From NCBI GenBank assembly GCA_011051825.1, contig DRKH01000103.1:1-21509 (forward strand): a stretch of DNA of 21,509 nt, written 5' to 3'. Each line of letters opens with the position of its first letter. Position 1 is the first letter of the stretch. Under the pieces are notes generated by a model. It did no database searches. It was not told where the DNA came from and saw nothing but the letters and a program-made list of their open reading frames with translations. Position numbers and translations under genes: made by a program. The stretch is from Desulfobulbus sp. Lineage in GTDB: Bacteria > Desulfobacterota > Desulfobulbia > Desulfobulbales > Desulfobulbaceae. This document shows positions 1 to 8,100 of the stretch, one piece after another.

Positions 1-1175
1 ACGCTGTAATGCTCGTTGATCTTCTTCTGGACCAGGAAATCCCACTCATCACCATAGTCGGCCCCGCCCTGGTCGGCATCGAACTGGTGGTAGACCACCT
101 GCACCTTGTGGCCATGGATCATGGCGCCCACGGTGCCATAGAGATCCCTGAGCCCCGTGTCCGGCGTGGTCAGGAACTGGTCGGCCCAGCCATTGAACTT
201 GTGGTTGGTGCCCAGCGGCGTCTTGAAGGAGACCCCGTTGTCAGAAGACTGGAGCATCCAGGCCACAGAGGCCGACAGGCTGCTCACCAGGGGACAGACG
301 TCCTTGTAGGTGATCCCGCCGATGAAATGGTAGTAATCGGCACTGTAATCGGCAGGATTGTCCTGGTAATCGGACTGGACCGCGTACTCGGCGGTGTAGA
401 GAAGACGCAGGGCATCGCTCACCGGTGCGGTGCCGTTGAACCGGAGGCCGTAGGTCTGGGAGGATAACCCGTAATCGGCCTCGTCGTTGTAGTCGAGCAG
501 GTAGGCATAGGCACTCAGCCTGCCGATGCCGCTGAAGGTATAGGCGATATTGACGAGCGGCGAGGACATGTTCACGTCGCGGCTCTTGATATTGCGCACG
601 TTCCAGACATAGGAGAGCTTGAGATCCAGGTTGGGCAGCGGGGTGGAAAAGACCGAGACCGCGTCAAAAGTCTGCTCCATCTGCCGCCAGCCCACCGCGC
701 CGATGAACCGCTGGTCGTCCCAGTTCATCCGCTGCCTGCCCGCCTTGACCACCGTGCCCTCATACCCGGACCAGGAAAGCCAGGCCTGGTTCAACTCCCC
801 CTTGTTGGGATCGGCGATGACCGCGTAGTCGGTCTTGTTGTTATCGGTGTTGTTGTAGTCGTCGAGAAAGACGGAGTTGTTGCCCTCGAACTCGGCAAAT
901 GCCTGCAGGCCGGAGAACTTCGGCGTCAGGTACCCCAGCCGGATGCGGAGGGGGTCGCCGTTGGCGGTCTTGAGGCCGTCCTGGTCCACGTGTTCGTAAC
1001 GGTAGCGGAGGTCAAGGGTGATCCGTCCCCAGTCGCCCTGCAGGGCGTTGGCTATGGTATCGTTGATGCCTGCGGCCCCGGCTGCCGCTGGAACCATGAT
1101 CGTTGCCACCAGGGCGGCACAGAGCGCCATGCCCCTGCCCCGACCGATTCCGTCCATGCACTTTTTCCTGTTCAT
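1..1175 (-). CDS. Outer-membrane beta-barrel porin, alginate-export-like (C-terminus cut by window edge)
   Basis: The gene reads leftward off the window, so only the first 391 codons are visible. The chosen start is the ATG at 1175-1173, preceded by an AGAGGATGATT ribosome site; a second ATG lies 18 bases inside. Residues 1 to about 36 form a signal peptide with a basic start and a hydrophobic core ending AAAGAAG. The rest is a series of alternating, aromatic-rich strands (ITLDLRYRYEH, LRIRLGYLTPKF, GLQAFAEFEGNNS) as in outer-membrane porins. The segment AGRQRMNWDDQRFIGAVGWR near residue 125 is typical of the alginate-export / phosphate-selective-porin-like families of deltaproteobacteria. 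Known members are outer-membrane diffusion channels; the substrate cannot be told. A palindrome at 1231-1243 lies just upstream. No partner genes are visible because the next gene leftward is outside the window. Porin class is fairly sure, the exact family less so. Confidence 0.8.
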   Translation of the reverse strand, partial: MNRKKCMDGIGRGRGMALCAALVATIMVPAAAGAAGINDTIANALQGDWGRITLDLRYRYEHVDQDGLKTANGDPLRIRLGYLTPKFSGLQAFAEFEGNNSVFLDDYNNTDNNKTDYAVIADPNKGELNQAWLSWSGYEGTVVKAGRQRMNWDDQRFIGAVGWRQMEQTFDAVSVFSTPLPNLDLKLSYVWNVRNIKSRDVNMSSPLVNIAYTFSGIGRLSAYAYLLDYNDEADYGLSSQTYGLRFNGTAPVSDALRLLYTAEYAVQSDYQDNPADYSADYYHFIGGITYKDVCPLVSSLSASVAWMLQSSDNGVSFKTPLGTNHKFNGWADQFLTTPDTGLRDLYGTVGAMIHGHKVQVVYHQFDADQGGADYGDEWDFLVQKKINEHYS

Positions 1176-1230
1176 AATCATCCTCTAAAAAATTTCCTGT
1201 TGGGTCGTCCGGCACGGGGCAATATGCAAA

Positions 1231-1243
1231 GTTAACGGTTAAC
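1231..1243. promoter_or_regulatory. GTTAAC-N-GTTAAC palindrome upstream of the porin
   Basis: The 13 bases GTTAACGGTTAAC are a perfect inverted repeat around one central base, 56 bases before the porin start codon. The placement suits an operator or part of a promoter. No clear -35/-10 pair could be assigned next to it, so regulatory function is inference only. Confidence 0.25.
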
Positions 1244-1258
1244 GGCAGGGCACCCCCC

Positions 1259-1417
1259 TTACGGCCACCCGCCATACCGGTCCTGCCAGGTGAGCATGGA
1301 CCGCGCCAGAGCGATCGCCCGCAGGCTGGCAAGCCACGACCGAGGCTCCGGCGGCTCTCGCCTGCAGGCATGGGTGATCGCCTCGAGGAGACGATGGCCC
1401 TGCTCACCGGCCGGCAA
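1259..1417 (-). CDS. Possible small protein of 52 residues, unrecognised
   Basis: Between the zinc-ribbon gene and the porin an open frame ends in TAA at 1261-1259. It has codon use like a real gene of this genome, with third positions mostly G or C. The protein end reads LLEAITHACRREPPEPRSWL and later LARSMLTWQDRYGGWP. There is no ATG: the only reasonable start is the TTG at 1417-1415, with a poor ribosome site, and the frame stays open leftwards into the zinc-ribbon gene. It could be a small translationally coupled protein, the remnant of a longer gene, or chance. No family was recognised. Confidence 0.25.
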   Translation of the reverse strand: MPAGEQGHRLLEAITHACRREPPEPRSWLASLRAIALARSMLTWQDRYGGWP

Positions 1418-1425
1418 TACCCTGG

Positions 1426-1920
1426 TCAGAGCATGTAGAGCGTGTCGTCGTGGGCCGGCGGCCTGGGACCGGTCCGGATCTTTTTTTTCATGGCCTCCAG
1501 GGTGAAGGCATCGTCGGAGTCGAGCAGGTCGCCCATCTCCTGTTCGATCTGGTCCGGATCCTCGCCTGCCTCCATGCGCGACAGGGCCTCTTCCATCTGC
1601 TCGCCGAGTGAAATTCCGGTCTGTTCGGAAAAGCGACGCATGAGCCGGGCCATCTGCCGCGGGTCCTCCTCGTTGATGCTCTCCGCTTCCCGCATCAGGC
1701 CGGCAAAGGCCTGCTCCATCCTGCTCTCGTCGAGCCCGGCCAGGGGATCATCGGCCTCGTCCTCGCCGGTCTTGCCGACGGTGGCAAAGGTGGACATCAT
1801 CTTGTCGAGCCCCTTGCGGCCGCACTTGGGGCAATCAGGCCTTGCTTCGGTGTTGATCCGGCTGGAATAGAAATTGAAAATCGTGTTGCAGTCGGCACAG
1901 AAAAATTCGTAGATCGGCAT
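1426..1920 (-). CDS. FmdB-family zinc-ribbon protein
   Basis: A 164-residue soluble protein. The N-terminus MPIYEFFCADC...CPKCG is the FmdB/CxxC zinc-ribbon signature, with cysteines 8, 11, 30 and 33 as the expected zinc ligands. After the ribbon (residues 1-45) comes an acidic helical region (about 50-145) with repeated Glu/Asp and Met, and a short basic tail ending DDTLYML. That ending resembles deltaproteobacterial homologues, so the protein appears complete. FmdB was named as a putative regulator of formamidase genes in Methylophilus; for most family members the role is unknown, and binding to nucleic acid or to a protein partner is only supposed. The ATG at 1920 follows GAGACGAGGTTATC, a usable ribosome site. 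The long non-coding repeat region lies immediately upstream. Confidence 0.85.
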   Translation of the reverse strand: MPIYEFFCADCNTIFNFYSSRINTEARPDCPKCGRKGLDKMMSTFATVGKTGEDEADDPLAGLDESRMEQAFAGLMREAESINEEDPRQMARLMRRFSEQTGISLGEQMEEALSRMEAGEDPDQIEQEMGDLLDSDDAFTLEAMKKKIRTGPRPPAHDDTLYML

Positions 1921-1936
1921 GATAACCTCGTCTCAC

Positions 1937-1985
1937 GGATAAACCAGCATGGCTGGACCAGGTTTTCGGGTTGCAGCCCAACAAA
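1937..1985 (-). repeat. Intergenic direct repeat, copy 1
   Basis: This stretch of about 49 bases is closely repeated at 2030-2079. It contains the near-palindrome CCAGCATGGCTGG and the shared strings GGATAAACCAGCA and GGTTTTC. It sits just upstream of the zinc-ribbon gene's ribosome site. It could be a dispersed intergenic (REP-like) element or part of the 5' leader of that gene. Confidence 0.6.
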
Positions 1986-2029
1986 CCATGAAAATACCGC
2001 CACTCCTTGCGCTGCGGACAGACGTTTTC

Positions 2030-2079
2030 GGATAAACCAGCACGGCTGAACCCGGTTTTCAGGTCACAGCCACAACAAA
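2030..2079 (-). repeat. Intergenic direct repeat, copy 2
   Basis: A second copy of the 1937 element, starting 93 bases further on, with the core GGATAAACCAGCACGGCTGA. A third, short fragment (TTTCGAATAAACCACGAC) lies at 2208-2225, about twice that distance further. No believable gene covers the copies: the open frames through here have no family resemblance and differ in frame between copies. Confidence 0.6.
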
Positions 2080-2083
2080 TTAC

Positions 2084-2205
2084 GTGACACCGCAGAGCAG
2101 TGTCACGAGGTTGAGGTGGCGCCCAGAGTGTGCGGTGGAGCCCAAAGGATGGTTGCTCTTGTTGCACCGCTCTGCGGTGCAACACCCCACCGGGCGCTCT
2201 GCGCC
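2084..2205. repeat. Cluster of hairpins with CTCTGC/GCAGAG loops
   Basis: Three inverted repeats follow the direct repeats. At 2084-2106 a GTGACAC/GTGTCAC stem encloses a 9-base loop. At 2161-2183 a perfect 10-bp stem GTTGCACCGC/GCGGTGCAAC encloses TCT. At 2193-2205 GGCGC/GCGCC again encloses TCT. The first two are both 23 bases long and partly alike (CACCGC in the left arm). With the direct repeats this fills the gene-free stretch 1921-2260 between the zinc-ribbon gene and aroB. None is followed by a T-run, so they are not ordinary terminators. Confidence 0.5.
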
Positions 2206-2260
2206 ACTTTCGAATAAACCACGACACCCCCAGGCAGGGACACCAGCGGGCGGATGCAAT

Positions 2261-3358
2261 TTAATCACTGTCAAGCACTGCGTCAATATCCTCGGGCCGC
2301 ACCGCATCGGTGATGCACACCCGGCCGATGGCCTCGGGCAGCACAAAAAAAACACGGCCGGCCACGGTCTTCTTGTCGGTCTGCAGGTAGGAACGGATCT
2401 CCTGCCGATCCAGCTCCGGGGGCACCACCACCGGCATGCCATAGGCCTCGAGCAGGGCACGGATTCGGGCGGCATCGCCTGCTGCCAGCATGCCTCCCCG
2501 CACCGCCAGGTCTGCCGCGGCCCGCATGCCCATGGCAATGGCCAGGCCGTGGATGATGCGAAAGCGGGAGGCGGCCTCGATGGCGTGGCCCAGGGTGTGA
2601 CCAAAGTTGAGGATCCGCCGCAGTCCCCCTTCCCGCTCATCCTCCTCCACCACCCGCGCCTTGATCTCACAGCAGCGGGCGATCACCCGGGAGACGGCAT
2701 CACTGTCCAGGGCCAGGACGGCCTCGCGCTGCGACTCGAGATAGTCGAAGAAACCGGCGTCACGGATCACGCCGTACTTGATCACCTCTGCCAGCCCGCC
2801 CAGCAGTTCCCGGCCTGGCAGCGTGGCGAGACAGTCGGTGTCGATGTACACGGCCCGGGGCTGGTAAAAGGTACCCACCAGGTTCTTGCCCTCGGGGATA
2901 TCCACGCCGGTCTTGCCGCCCACCGAGGAATCGACCTGGGCCAGGAGGGTGGTGGGCACCTGGACAAAGGGAATTCCCCGCATGTAGATCGAAGCGAGAA
3001 AGCCGGTGATATCCCCCGTGACACCGCCACCCAGGGCAATCAGGCCATCGCCGCGGTCATAGCCCTGCCGCGCCAGTGCACTGGCCAGCTCCGCAATGGT
3101 CTGCAGGTTCTTGCTCTCCTCTCCCCTGGCAAAGGAGAGCAGCCCAGCGGTGATGCCTGCCCCTGCCAGGGAGCGCATGAGACGCTCGCCGTAAAGGTCG
3201 GCCACGTAATCATCGCTGATCACGCAGTATCTCCTGGCCAGGGAACGCTTTCGCAGGTCCTCCCCTACCCTGTCCAGGATTCCCGCCGCGATGCGGATGG
3301 GATAACTCCGCTCTCCCAGTCCGACCTGCACGGTCACCGGGCTCGTGCTGTCCGCCAT
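2261..3358 (-). CDS. aroB: 3-dehydroquinate synthase
   Basis: A 365-residue cytoplasmic enzyme of normal family length. It converts DAHP to 3-dehydroquinate, the second step of the shikimate pathway to aromatic amino acids, using NAD and a divalent metal. Visible motifs are the NAD-binding GGGVTGDITGF (110-120), PTTLLAQVDSSVGGKTG (135-151), EVIKYG (191-196) and NFGHTLGHAIE (251-261). E191, H254 and H270 fit the three zinc ligands of the family. No key residue is missing. The start ATG at 3358 follows GGGAGGACAAGGAAAG. The gene lies just past the sat terminators, so it probably has its own promoter or depends on read-through; no promoter could be pinned down. It is not next to other shikimate genes here. 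Confidence 0.97.
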   Translation of the reverse strand: MADSTSPVTVQVGLGERSYPIRIAAGILDRVGEDLRKRSLARRYCVISDDYVADLYGERLMRSLAGAGITAGLLSFARGEESKNLQTIAELASALARQGYDRGDGLIALGGGVTGDITGFLASIYMRGIPFVQVPTTLLAQVDSSVGGKTGVDIPEGKNLVGTFYQPRAVYIDTDCLATLPGRELLGGLAEVIKYGVIRDAGFFDYLESQREAVLALDSDAVSRVIARCCEIKARVVEEDEREGGLRRILNFGHTLGHAIEAASRFRIIHGLAIAMGMRAAADLAVRGGMLAAGDAARIRALLEAYGMPVVVPPELDRQEIRSYLQTDKKTVAGRVFFVLPEAIGRVCITDAVRPEDIDAVLDSD

Positions 3359-3385
3359 CTTTCCTTGTCCTCCCTGCTGAAACTT

Positions 3386-3433
3386 AAAAAGGCCGATCCG
3401 GCAATAAAAAAGGAGGCACCCAGGGTGCCTCCT
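3386..3433 (-). terminator. Tandem rho-independent terminators after sat
   Basis: Read on the minus strand, a perfect 10-bp stem AGGAGGCACC/GGTGCCTCCT (3411-3433, loop CTG) runs into TTTTTTATT. A second small hairpin GCCG-GAT-CGGC (3392-3402) is followed by a run of five T (3390-3386). The first lies about 28 bases past the sat stop codon, so together they should end the sat transcript before aroB. Confidence 0.9.
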
Positions 3434-3460
3434 CGATACATCAACGATTGCAGGCGGAGA

Positions 3461-4741
3461 TTACTTCATGTCTGCACCGGAAGCCGCCTTCTGCATCTTG
3501 ACCTCGACCTTCTCGGTCAGGCCGGCATAGTACTTCTTGAGATGCTCCAGGACCTCGTCACGACCGAAGTGATCCGGAATATCGCCACCCTCGGACAGGG
3601 CCTTGCGCAGCTTGGTACCGGACAGGATGACGCGGTCCTCCTTGCTGTGCGGGCAGGTGCGCATGGAGGCCATGCCGTCGCACTTATGGCAGTAGAAGGT
3701 CCAGTCGATCTTCATGGGCTTGCACTGCAGGTCCTTGCCCGGATCACCGGTGGTGGGGATGCGGTCAAAGATCTCCTGGGCCTCGAACAGGCCGTAGAAG
3801 TCGCCGACACCGGCATGGTCACGGCCGATCAGCATGTTGTTGATACCGTAGTTCTGGCGGAAGGTGGCATGGAGCAGGCCTTCACGGGGACCGGCATACC
3901 GCATGTCCAGCGGGTAGCCGGCGTTGATGACGTTGTCCTTGACAAAGTAGTTGTCGATCAGGATCTCGATGGCCTTTACACGGACATCGGCCGGGATATC
4001 GCCGGGCTTCAGGTTACCGATCAGGGAATGGATCAGGACACCGTCACAGACCTCGATGGCGATCTTGGCCAGGAACTCGTGGGAACGGTGCATGGGGTTG
4101 CGCAGCTGCAGGGCGGCAACATTGCTCCAGCCCCTCTCCTCGAACATGGCGCGGGTCTCGGCCGGGGTCAGGTAAACACCGGGGTACTCGTTCGGATACT
4201 CGCCCTGGGACAGGACCTTGACCGGACCGGCGATGTTGTACTCCTTCTGGTTCATGACCATGATGACACCGGGATGATCCTCCATGGCGATCTCCCAGAA
4301 CTTGTCATCGGCAGAGTCCTCGCCCTCGCCCTTGAAGACCTTCTCGCACTCCCACCTCTTGTCGGCTTCGGTCATCTCGTACTTCTCGGTGACCTTCATG
4401 GTGGCCATGATCTCGCCGTCTGCCTCAAGGGCGATCTCGTCACCGGCAGAGATGGCGTCGGCATCTTCCTTGGAGATATCCAGGGTGATCGGCACAGGCC
4501 AGAAGGTGCCGTCGGCGAGCTGGAAATTCTCGCAGACGCCCTTCCAGTCGTCACGACCCATGAAACCGCTCAGGGGAGAGAATCCGCCGATACCCATCAT
4601 GATCAGGTCACCCTTGGCGCGGGCACTGACCTGCACTTTTTTCAGACCTGCCGCCTTTTCCTTCTCTGCCTCCAGCTCACTACCGTGCAGCAGGGCACAG
4701 ACAAGACCTTTACCACCATGCGGTTCAACCAACTTTGCCAT
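3461..4741 (-). CDS. sat: Sulfate adenylyltransferase (ATP sulfurylase), dissimilatory type
   Basis: A 426-residue cytoplasmic enzyme that activates sulfate with ATP to APS and pyrophosphate, the first step of dissimilatory sulfate reduction; it can run in reverse during sulfur oxidation or disproportionation. Motifs are GGFSPLSGFM (52-61), the ATP/sulfate site QLRNPMHRSHE (212-222), GRDHAGVGDFYG (306-317) and a zinc site C351-x2-C354-x8-C363-x-H365, followed by SGTKLRKALSEG. This is the single-domain, homomeric Sat of sulfate reducers, without an APS-kinase domain and unlike the heterodimeric CysDN. The ATG at 4741 follows AGAGAGGGAAAGTT. The gene stands alone, with a strong promoter at 4878-4907, a leader of about 130 bases, and terminators directly after it, as suits a highly expressed single gene. 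No aprAB or dsr genes are in the window. Confidence 0.97.
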   Translation of the reverse strand: MAKLVEPHGGKGLVCALLHGSELEAEKEKAAGLKKVQVSARAKGDLIMMGIGGFSPLSGFMGRDDWKGVCENFQLADGTFWPVPITLDISKEDADAISAGDEIALEADGEIMATMKVTEKYEMTEADKRWECEKVFKGEGEDSADDKFWEIAMEDHPGVIMVMNQKEYNIAGPVKVLSQGEYPNEYPGVYLTPAETRAMFEERGWSNVAALQLRNPMHRSHEFLAKIAIEVCDGVLIHSLIGNLKPGDIPADVRVKAIEILIDNYFVKDNVINAGYPLDMRYAGPREGLLHATFRQNYGINNMLIGRDHAGVGDFYGLFEAQEIFDRIPTTGDPGKDLQCKPMKIDWTFYCHKCDGMASMRTCPHSKEDRVILSGTKLRKALSEGGDIPDHFGRDEVLEHLKKYYAGLTEKVEVKMQKAASGADMK

Positions 4742-4877
4742 AACTTTCCCTCTCTTGTGTTAAATTACCGAAATAAAGAGATAACCTACGTACGTAACTT
4801 CCGGAGGGATTCCCGCTCCCCGGCTACGCCTTACCGACAGCAAACCAACTGAATCGGTATTCAGAAAAAAACAGTAA

Positions 4878-4907
4878 TATATATAGACCCGTACTGTGAG
4901 AAGTCAA
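4878..4907 (-). promoter_or_regulatory. Sigma70-type promoter of sat
   Basis: On the minus strand TTGACT (4907-4902) is followed after 18 bases by TATATA (4883-4878), close to the -35/-10 consensus. Transcription would start near 4871, giving a leader of about 130 bases that includes an imperfect CCGG...CCGG hairpin around 4801-4823. No known riboswitch was recognised in the leader. Confidence 0.65.
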
Positions 4908-5100
4908 GGAAAAAAACCTTATCTGCCCGATCGAAGCAATCCATAAATTTCATGAATAAAGGGCCAACAGAAAAAGAGGCAGCAGAATTACGGGCGGCTC
5001 TTCCAAGCCACCTGTAACTCCACTGCCCCATGGGCATTAGAAAAAAAGGACAATATGATCTTTGGATATTTCCCTGGCGGGAATGTCCCGGTACCTCCGG
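4908..5100. other. Gene-free spacer between the end of pilY1 and the sat promoter
   Basis: Together with the sat leader this makes a 359-base gap (4742-5100). Apart from the sat promoter it holds only small hairpins, such as CGGGA-CAT-TCCCG near 5083-5095 and an isolated seven-T run on the minus strand near 5041-5047. No convincing terminator for the long pilus operon and no gene was seen. Confidence 0.5.
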
Positions 5101-8100
5101 CTATCGACGCTCCATCCAGGAGGCCTTACCGGATTTCGTCATACCCGGGTTGAGCTGCTCAATGGTCTTGACAGCACCTGTGCTTGTCTGGACAAAAGCC
5201 GTCGAGCCGGACTGCCTTCCGGTATGAACATTCGGGGTCACCGCCAGGCCCTGACCAAGATAGACTTTGCCTTTCATCTGGGCCTCCCCTTCATCAAGGG
5301 TACCATTGCCATTGAAATCATTATGAGAAAATCCGATTACCGGCTTGTAGTATGGTGTCCCGGACTTGTAATAAAGGGCATAGAGCCAGGATTCACCTTC
5401 AAAGGTACAGATATCCGGAGAAGGCCTGTAGGTGGTGAAAGTGAGCAGGTCACCAAGCAGTACAGCCTGGCCGATATTCCTTTCCTTCGATTTTTCGAAG
5501 TTGATGTACCAGCCGTCATACGTGGAATAGATTTCGTCGAGGAGATCATCCCAGGTCGGCCACGGTGCAGGCATGGCGGTTGCCTTGTCGCGCACGCTTT
5601 CGTCATCAAACACGTTGAGCTCGCCGGTATTCAGCAGGTTGGCGTCACGGTCCACGCTGGCCCAGGTAAAGCCGGATGCGTCCCACGGTTCCTTGATACC
5701 GTAAAAACTCTGCTGATCAACATTTTCCGCATCGGATCGTGTCAGAAAACGGCCCGTACCGAAAAAGACCCAGCGATTCTTTGCATCGAAAGAGCCATCA
5801 CCGTCAAAATCGATCCAATCCCCCAGGCCTATGGTCGGGGCAGCGGTAATCGGCTGTCCCTGGCCAACGAGACTCGGTATACTCGTCAGGTCGATCAGCG
5901 TGTTCCTGGCCCTGCTATCAGTTCCTGTAAAATCCGACATTCCATCACCATTGACGTCCCCGCTTACCCATTTTGACGGCTGAACATCGTCAAGGGGCAG
6001 CAGACGCCGGAGTTTCCCGCGCCAGCCACTGGAATCGTCACCGATAACTGTTCCGAAGTATACGACATCGGTATTGAAGTCAAGATCATAATCGACCGCT
6101 ATGGGATCCGAGACAAAGGCATCACTGTCCAGTTCGCTGATATAATAATCCACCGGAGAGGAGGGAGCCGCAGGTACAGTCCTTCGCACGCCGCTGGCAT
6201 CAATATACTGCAGATGGGCCGAGGCGGTACCGAGCTCCGTAATATCAACAACGAACAGCTTTGCCGTCTGCTTGCTGACAGCTTCAGTCAGGATATCAGG
6301 ATCTGACGACGAGGGAGCCGGGTGCGGACTTGCGTCACCGTTGGCATCAGCCGGACCGGAACCGAAGACAAGATACCACCTGTGCTCGGAATCATTTTCC
6401 ATGGGCATGGCGGTCGGATAGCAGGTCGTGTATCCCTGCCGGGCAAAGGAGAGCTCGGCAAGAACCCTTGGCTCAGCCTCGGGGTTGGTGATGTCAAATA
6501 TCACATAGGCCGAACTCATGGTCGGATCCGATGGATCCGCAGTGTCGTTGTGATTGAGATCGGCGGTTATCTTGCCGCCGCCAAAGCGCATCCCCACCAC
6601 CATGACCGTTCCCCAGCCATTGGGATGATCATTGTCCGGAGTGAAGATACGGGCATCGAAAATCCTGGGCTTGAGGTCGTTGAAATAGACGTGAGGATAT
6701 CCGGGCTCTGTCAACCAGTACAGATGTGGCAGCAGGTTATAAGGCACATAGGCCCACAGTTCCGCCCCCAGCGCATAATTGTCCTGGTTGGCACCATCAT
6801 AGCTGCCATTGCCGTTCCAGTCGATGAACGGCTCTCCCGGAGTATATACTCCATCACCGTTCTGATCGGTAAACGGTTCCGCAAGGGCGGTCTTAAAGGT
6901 CTTGCTCGTGCCGTCGTAGAACCCTCCATTGAAGGCATGGATCATTCCGTCATTGCCACCGGCATATATGACAATCCGGCGCTTCTGATACCGGGCAACG
7001 AAATCAGCATAGCTGAAATCTCTGTATAACAGATGGTAGCCCTCGCCGGGACGGCCAACCACGGTGGGGGTCGAATGAATGATATCACCCAACCTCCAGG
7101 TCTTCTGCACTCCGTCCACGGGATCGACAAGCTGCCTGCTGCGCATTCTCGGCAGGCTCGTCCCGGCGATATCATACTCCCCGGTAAGATCCTGGTCAGC
7201 GCCCCGGATGTAGTTGATGATCCTGTCCGCCTGATCCTGCTGAAACAGGGAGAAATTACCAGCGGCCCGGATATCGGTAACCCACTGCGGCACGTTGGCC
7301 GCATCAAGCGCCGGGGAATAGAGGGTCAGGTAGTCATCAAAACCAGGATCAGAGGAGACAAACTCCTTCTGCTCTCCCGGATCGACCACCATATTCCGAT
7401 TAGTGTCGATGAACGAGAAAATACGACGATCGGAGAGGGAACCGGTATCCTCCCTGTCGGGGATTGTCTCGATCTGTGAACCTGATGCCCCGGGAACCGA
7501 CCCGGTAAAGATGGCATTGAGCCAGTCTGAAGCCCGCCAGAGATACTTTATCTGCCCTGCCAGGGCCTCGGAGACATCGTTGGATTGCCAGACCGTCTCG
7601 TCAATGATATCAAGCCGGCCATTGTGATTCAGATCTTCACCCGGGTCCAGGATACGGTTTCCGTTAAAGTCCTCATTTGTGTCAAGCTCGCCGTTATGGT
7701 TCAGGTCCTCACCCGGATCAAGCTTGTGGTTGCCATTAAAGTCCTCGTCCGTATCGAGATAGCCATTACCATTGAGATCTTCACTGGCATCCAGCAATCC
7801 ATTACCGTTGACATCCTCACCGGGATCGAGGATACCGTTGTTGTTGAGATCCTCGCCAAGGTCAAGCTGATGATCATGGTCCCGATCTTCATCACGGTCC
7901 GGGCGCTGATTCTCGTTGACATCATCAAACTTCAGGACCCTGTCTCCTTCGAAGAGGACGATCAGATCTCTCTTGTCACACTGTCCGTCACCATCATAAT
8001 CCACATCGTCGGGATCAGTGCAGTCTCCGTCGCCATTCCGGTCGATGTCGCTACGAAGGTTGATCTGGAACCGTCCTGGATTAGGCTCTGTTCTGTGGGA

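Noticed and set aside
1426..1500. Frameshift at the A8 run in the zinc-ribbon gene
   Set aside because: The normal frame ends DDTLYML, an ending like that of related FmdB-type proteins, so the gene appears intact. The other frame is listed only as a possible small ORF.
2084..4852. A 922-codon open frame on the plus strand
   Set aside because: It lies antisense to aroB and sat, both with complete catalytic motifs. Its translation is His/Gly/Leu-rich without family resemblance, as expected from the reverse of a GC-rich coding strand.
7600..7923. Regular 36-bp repeats suggestive of a CRISPR array
   Set aside because: Units are directly adjacent with no unique spacers, vary at silent positions, and keep the PilY1 reading frame. 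No cas genes are present.
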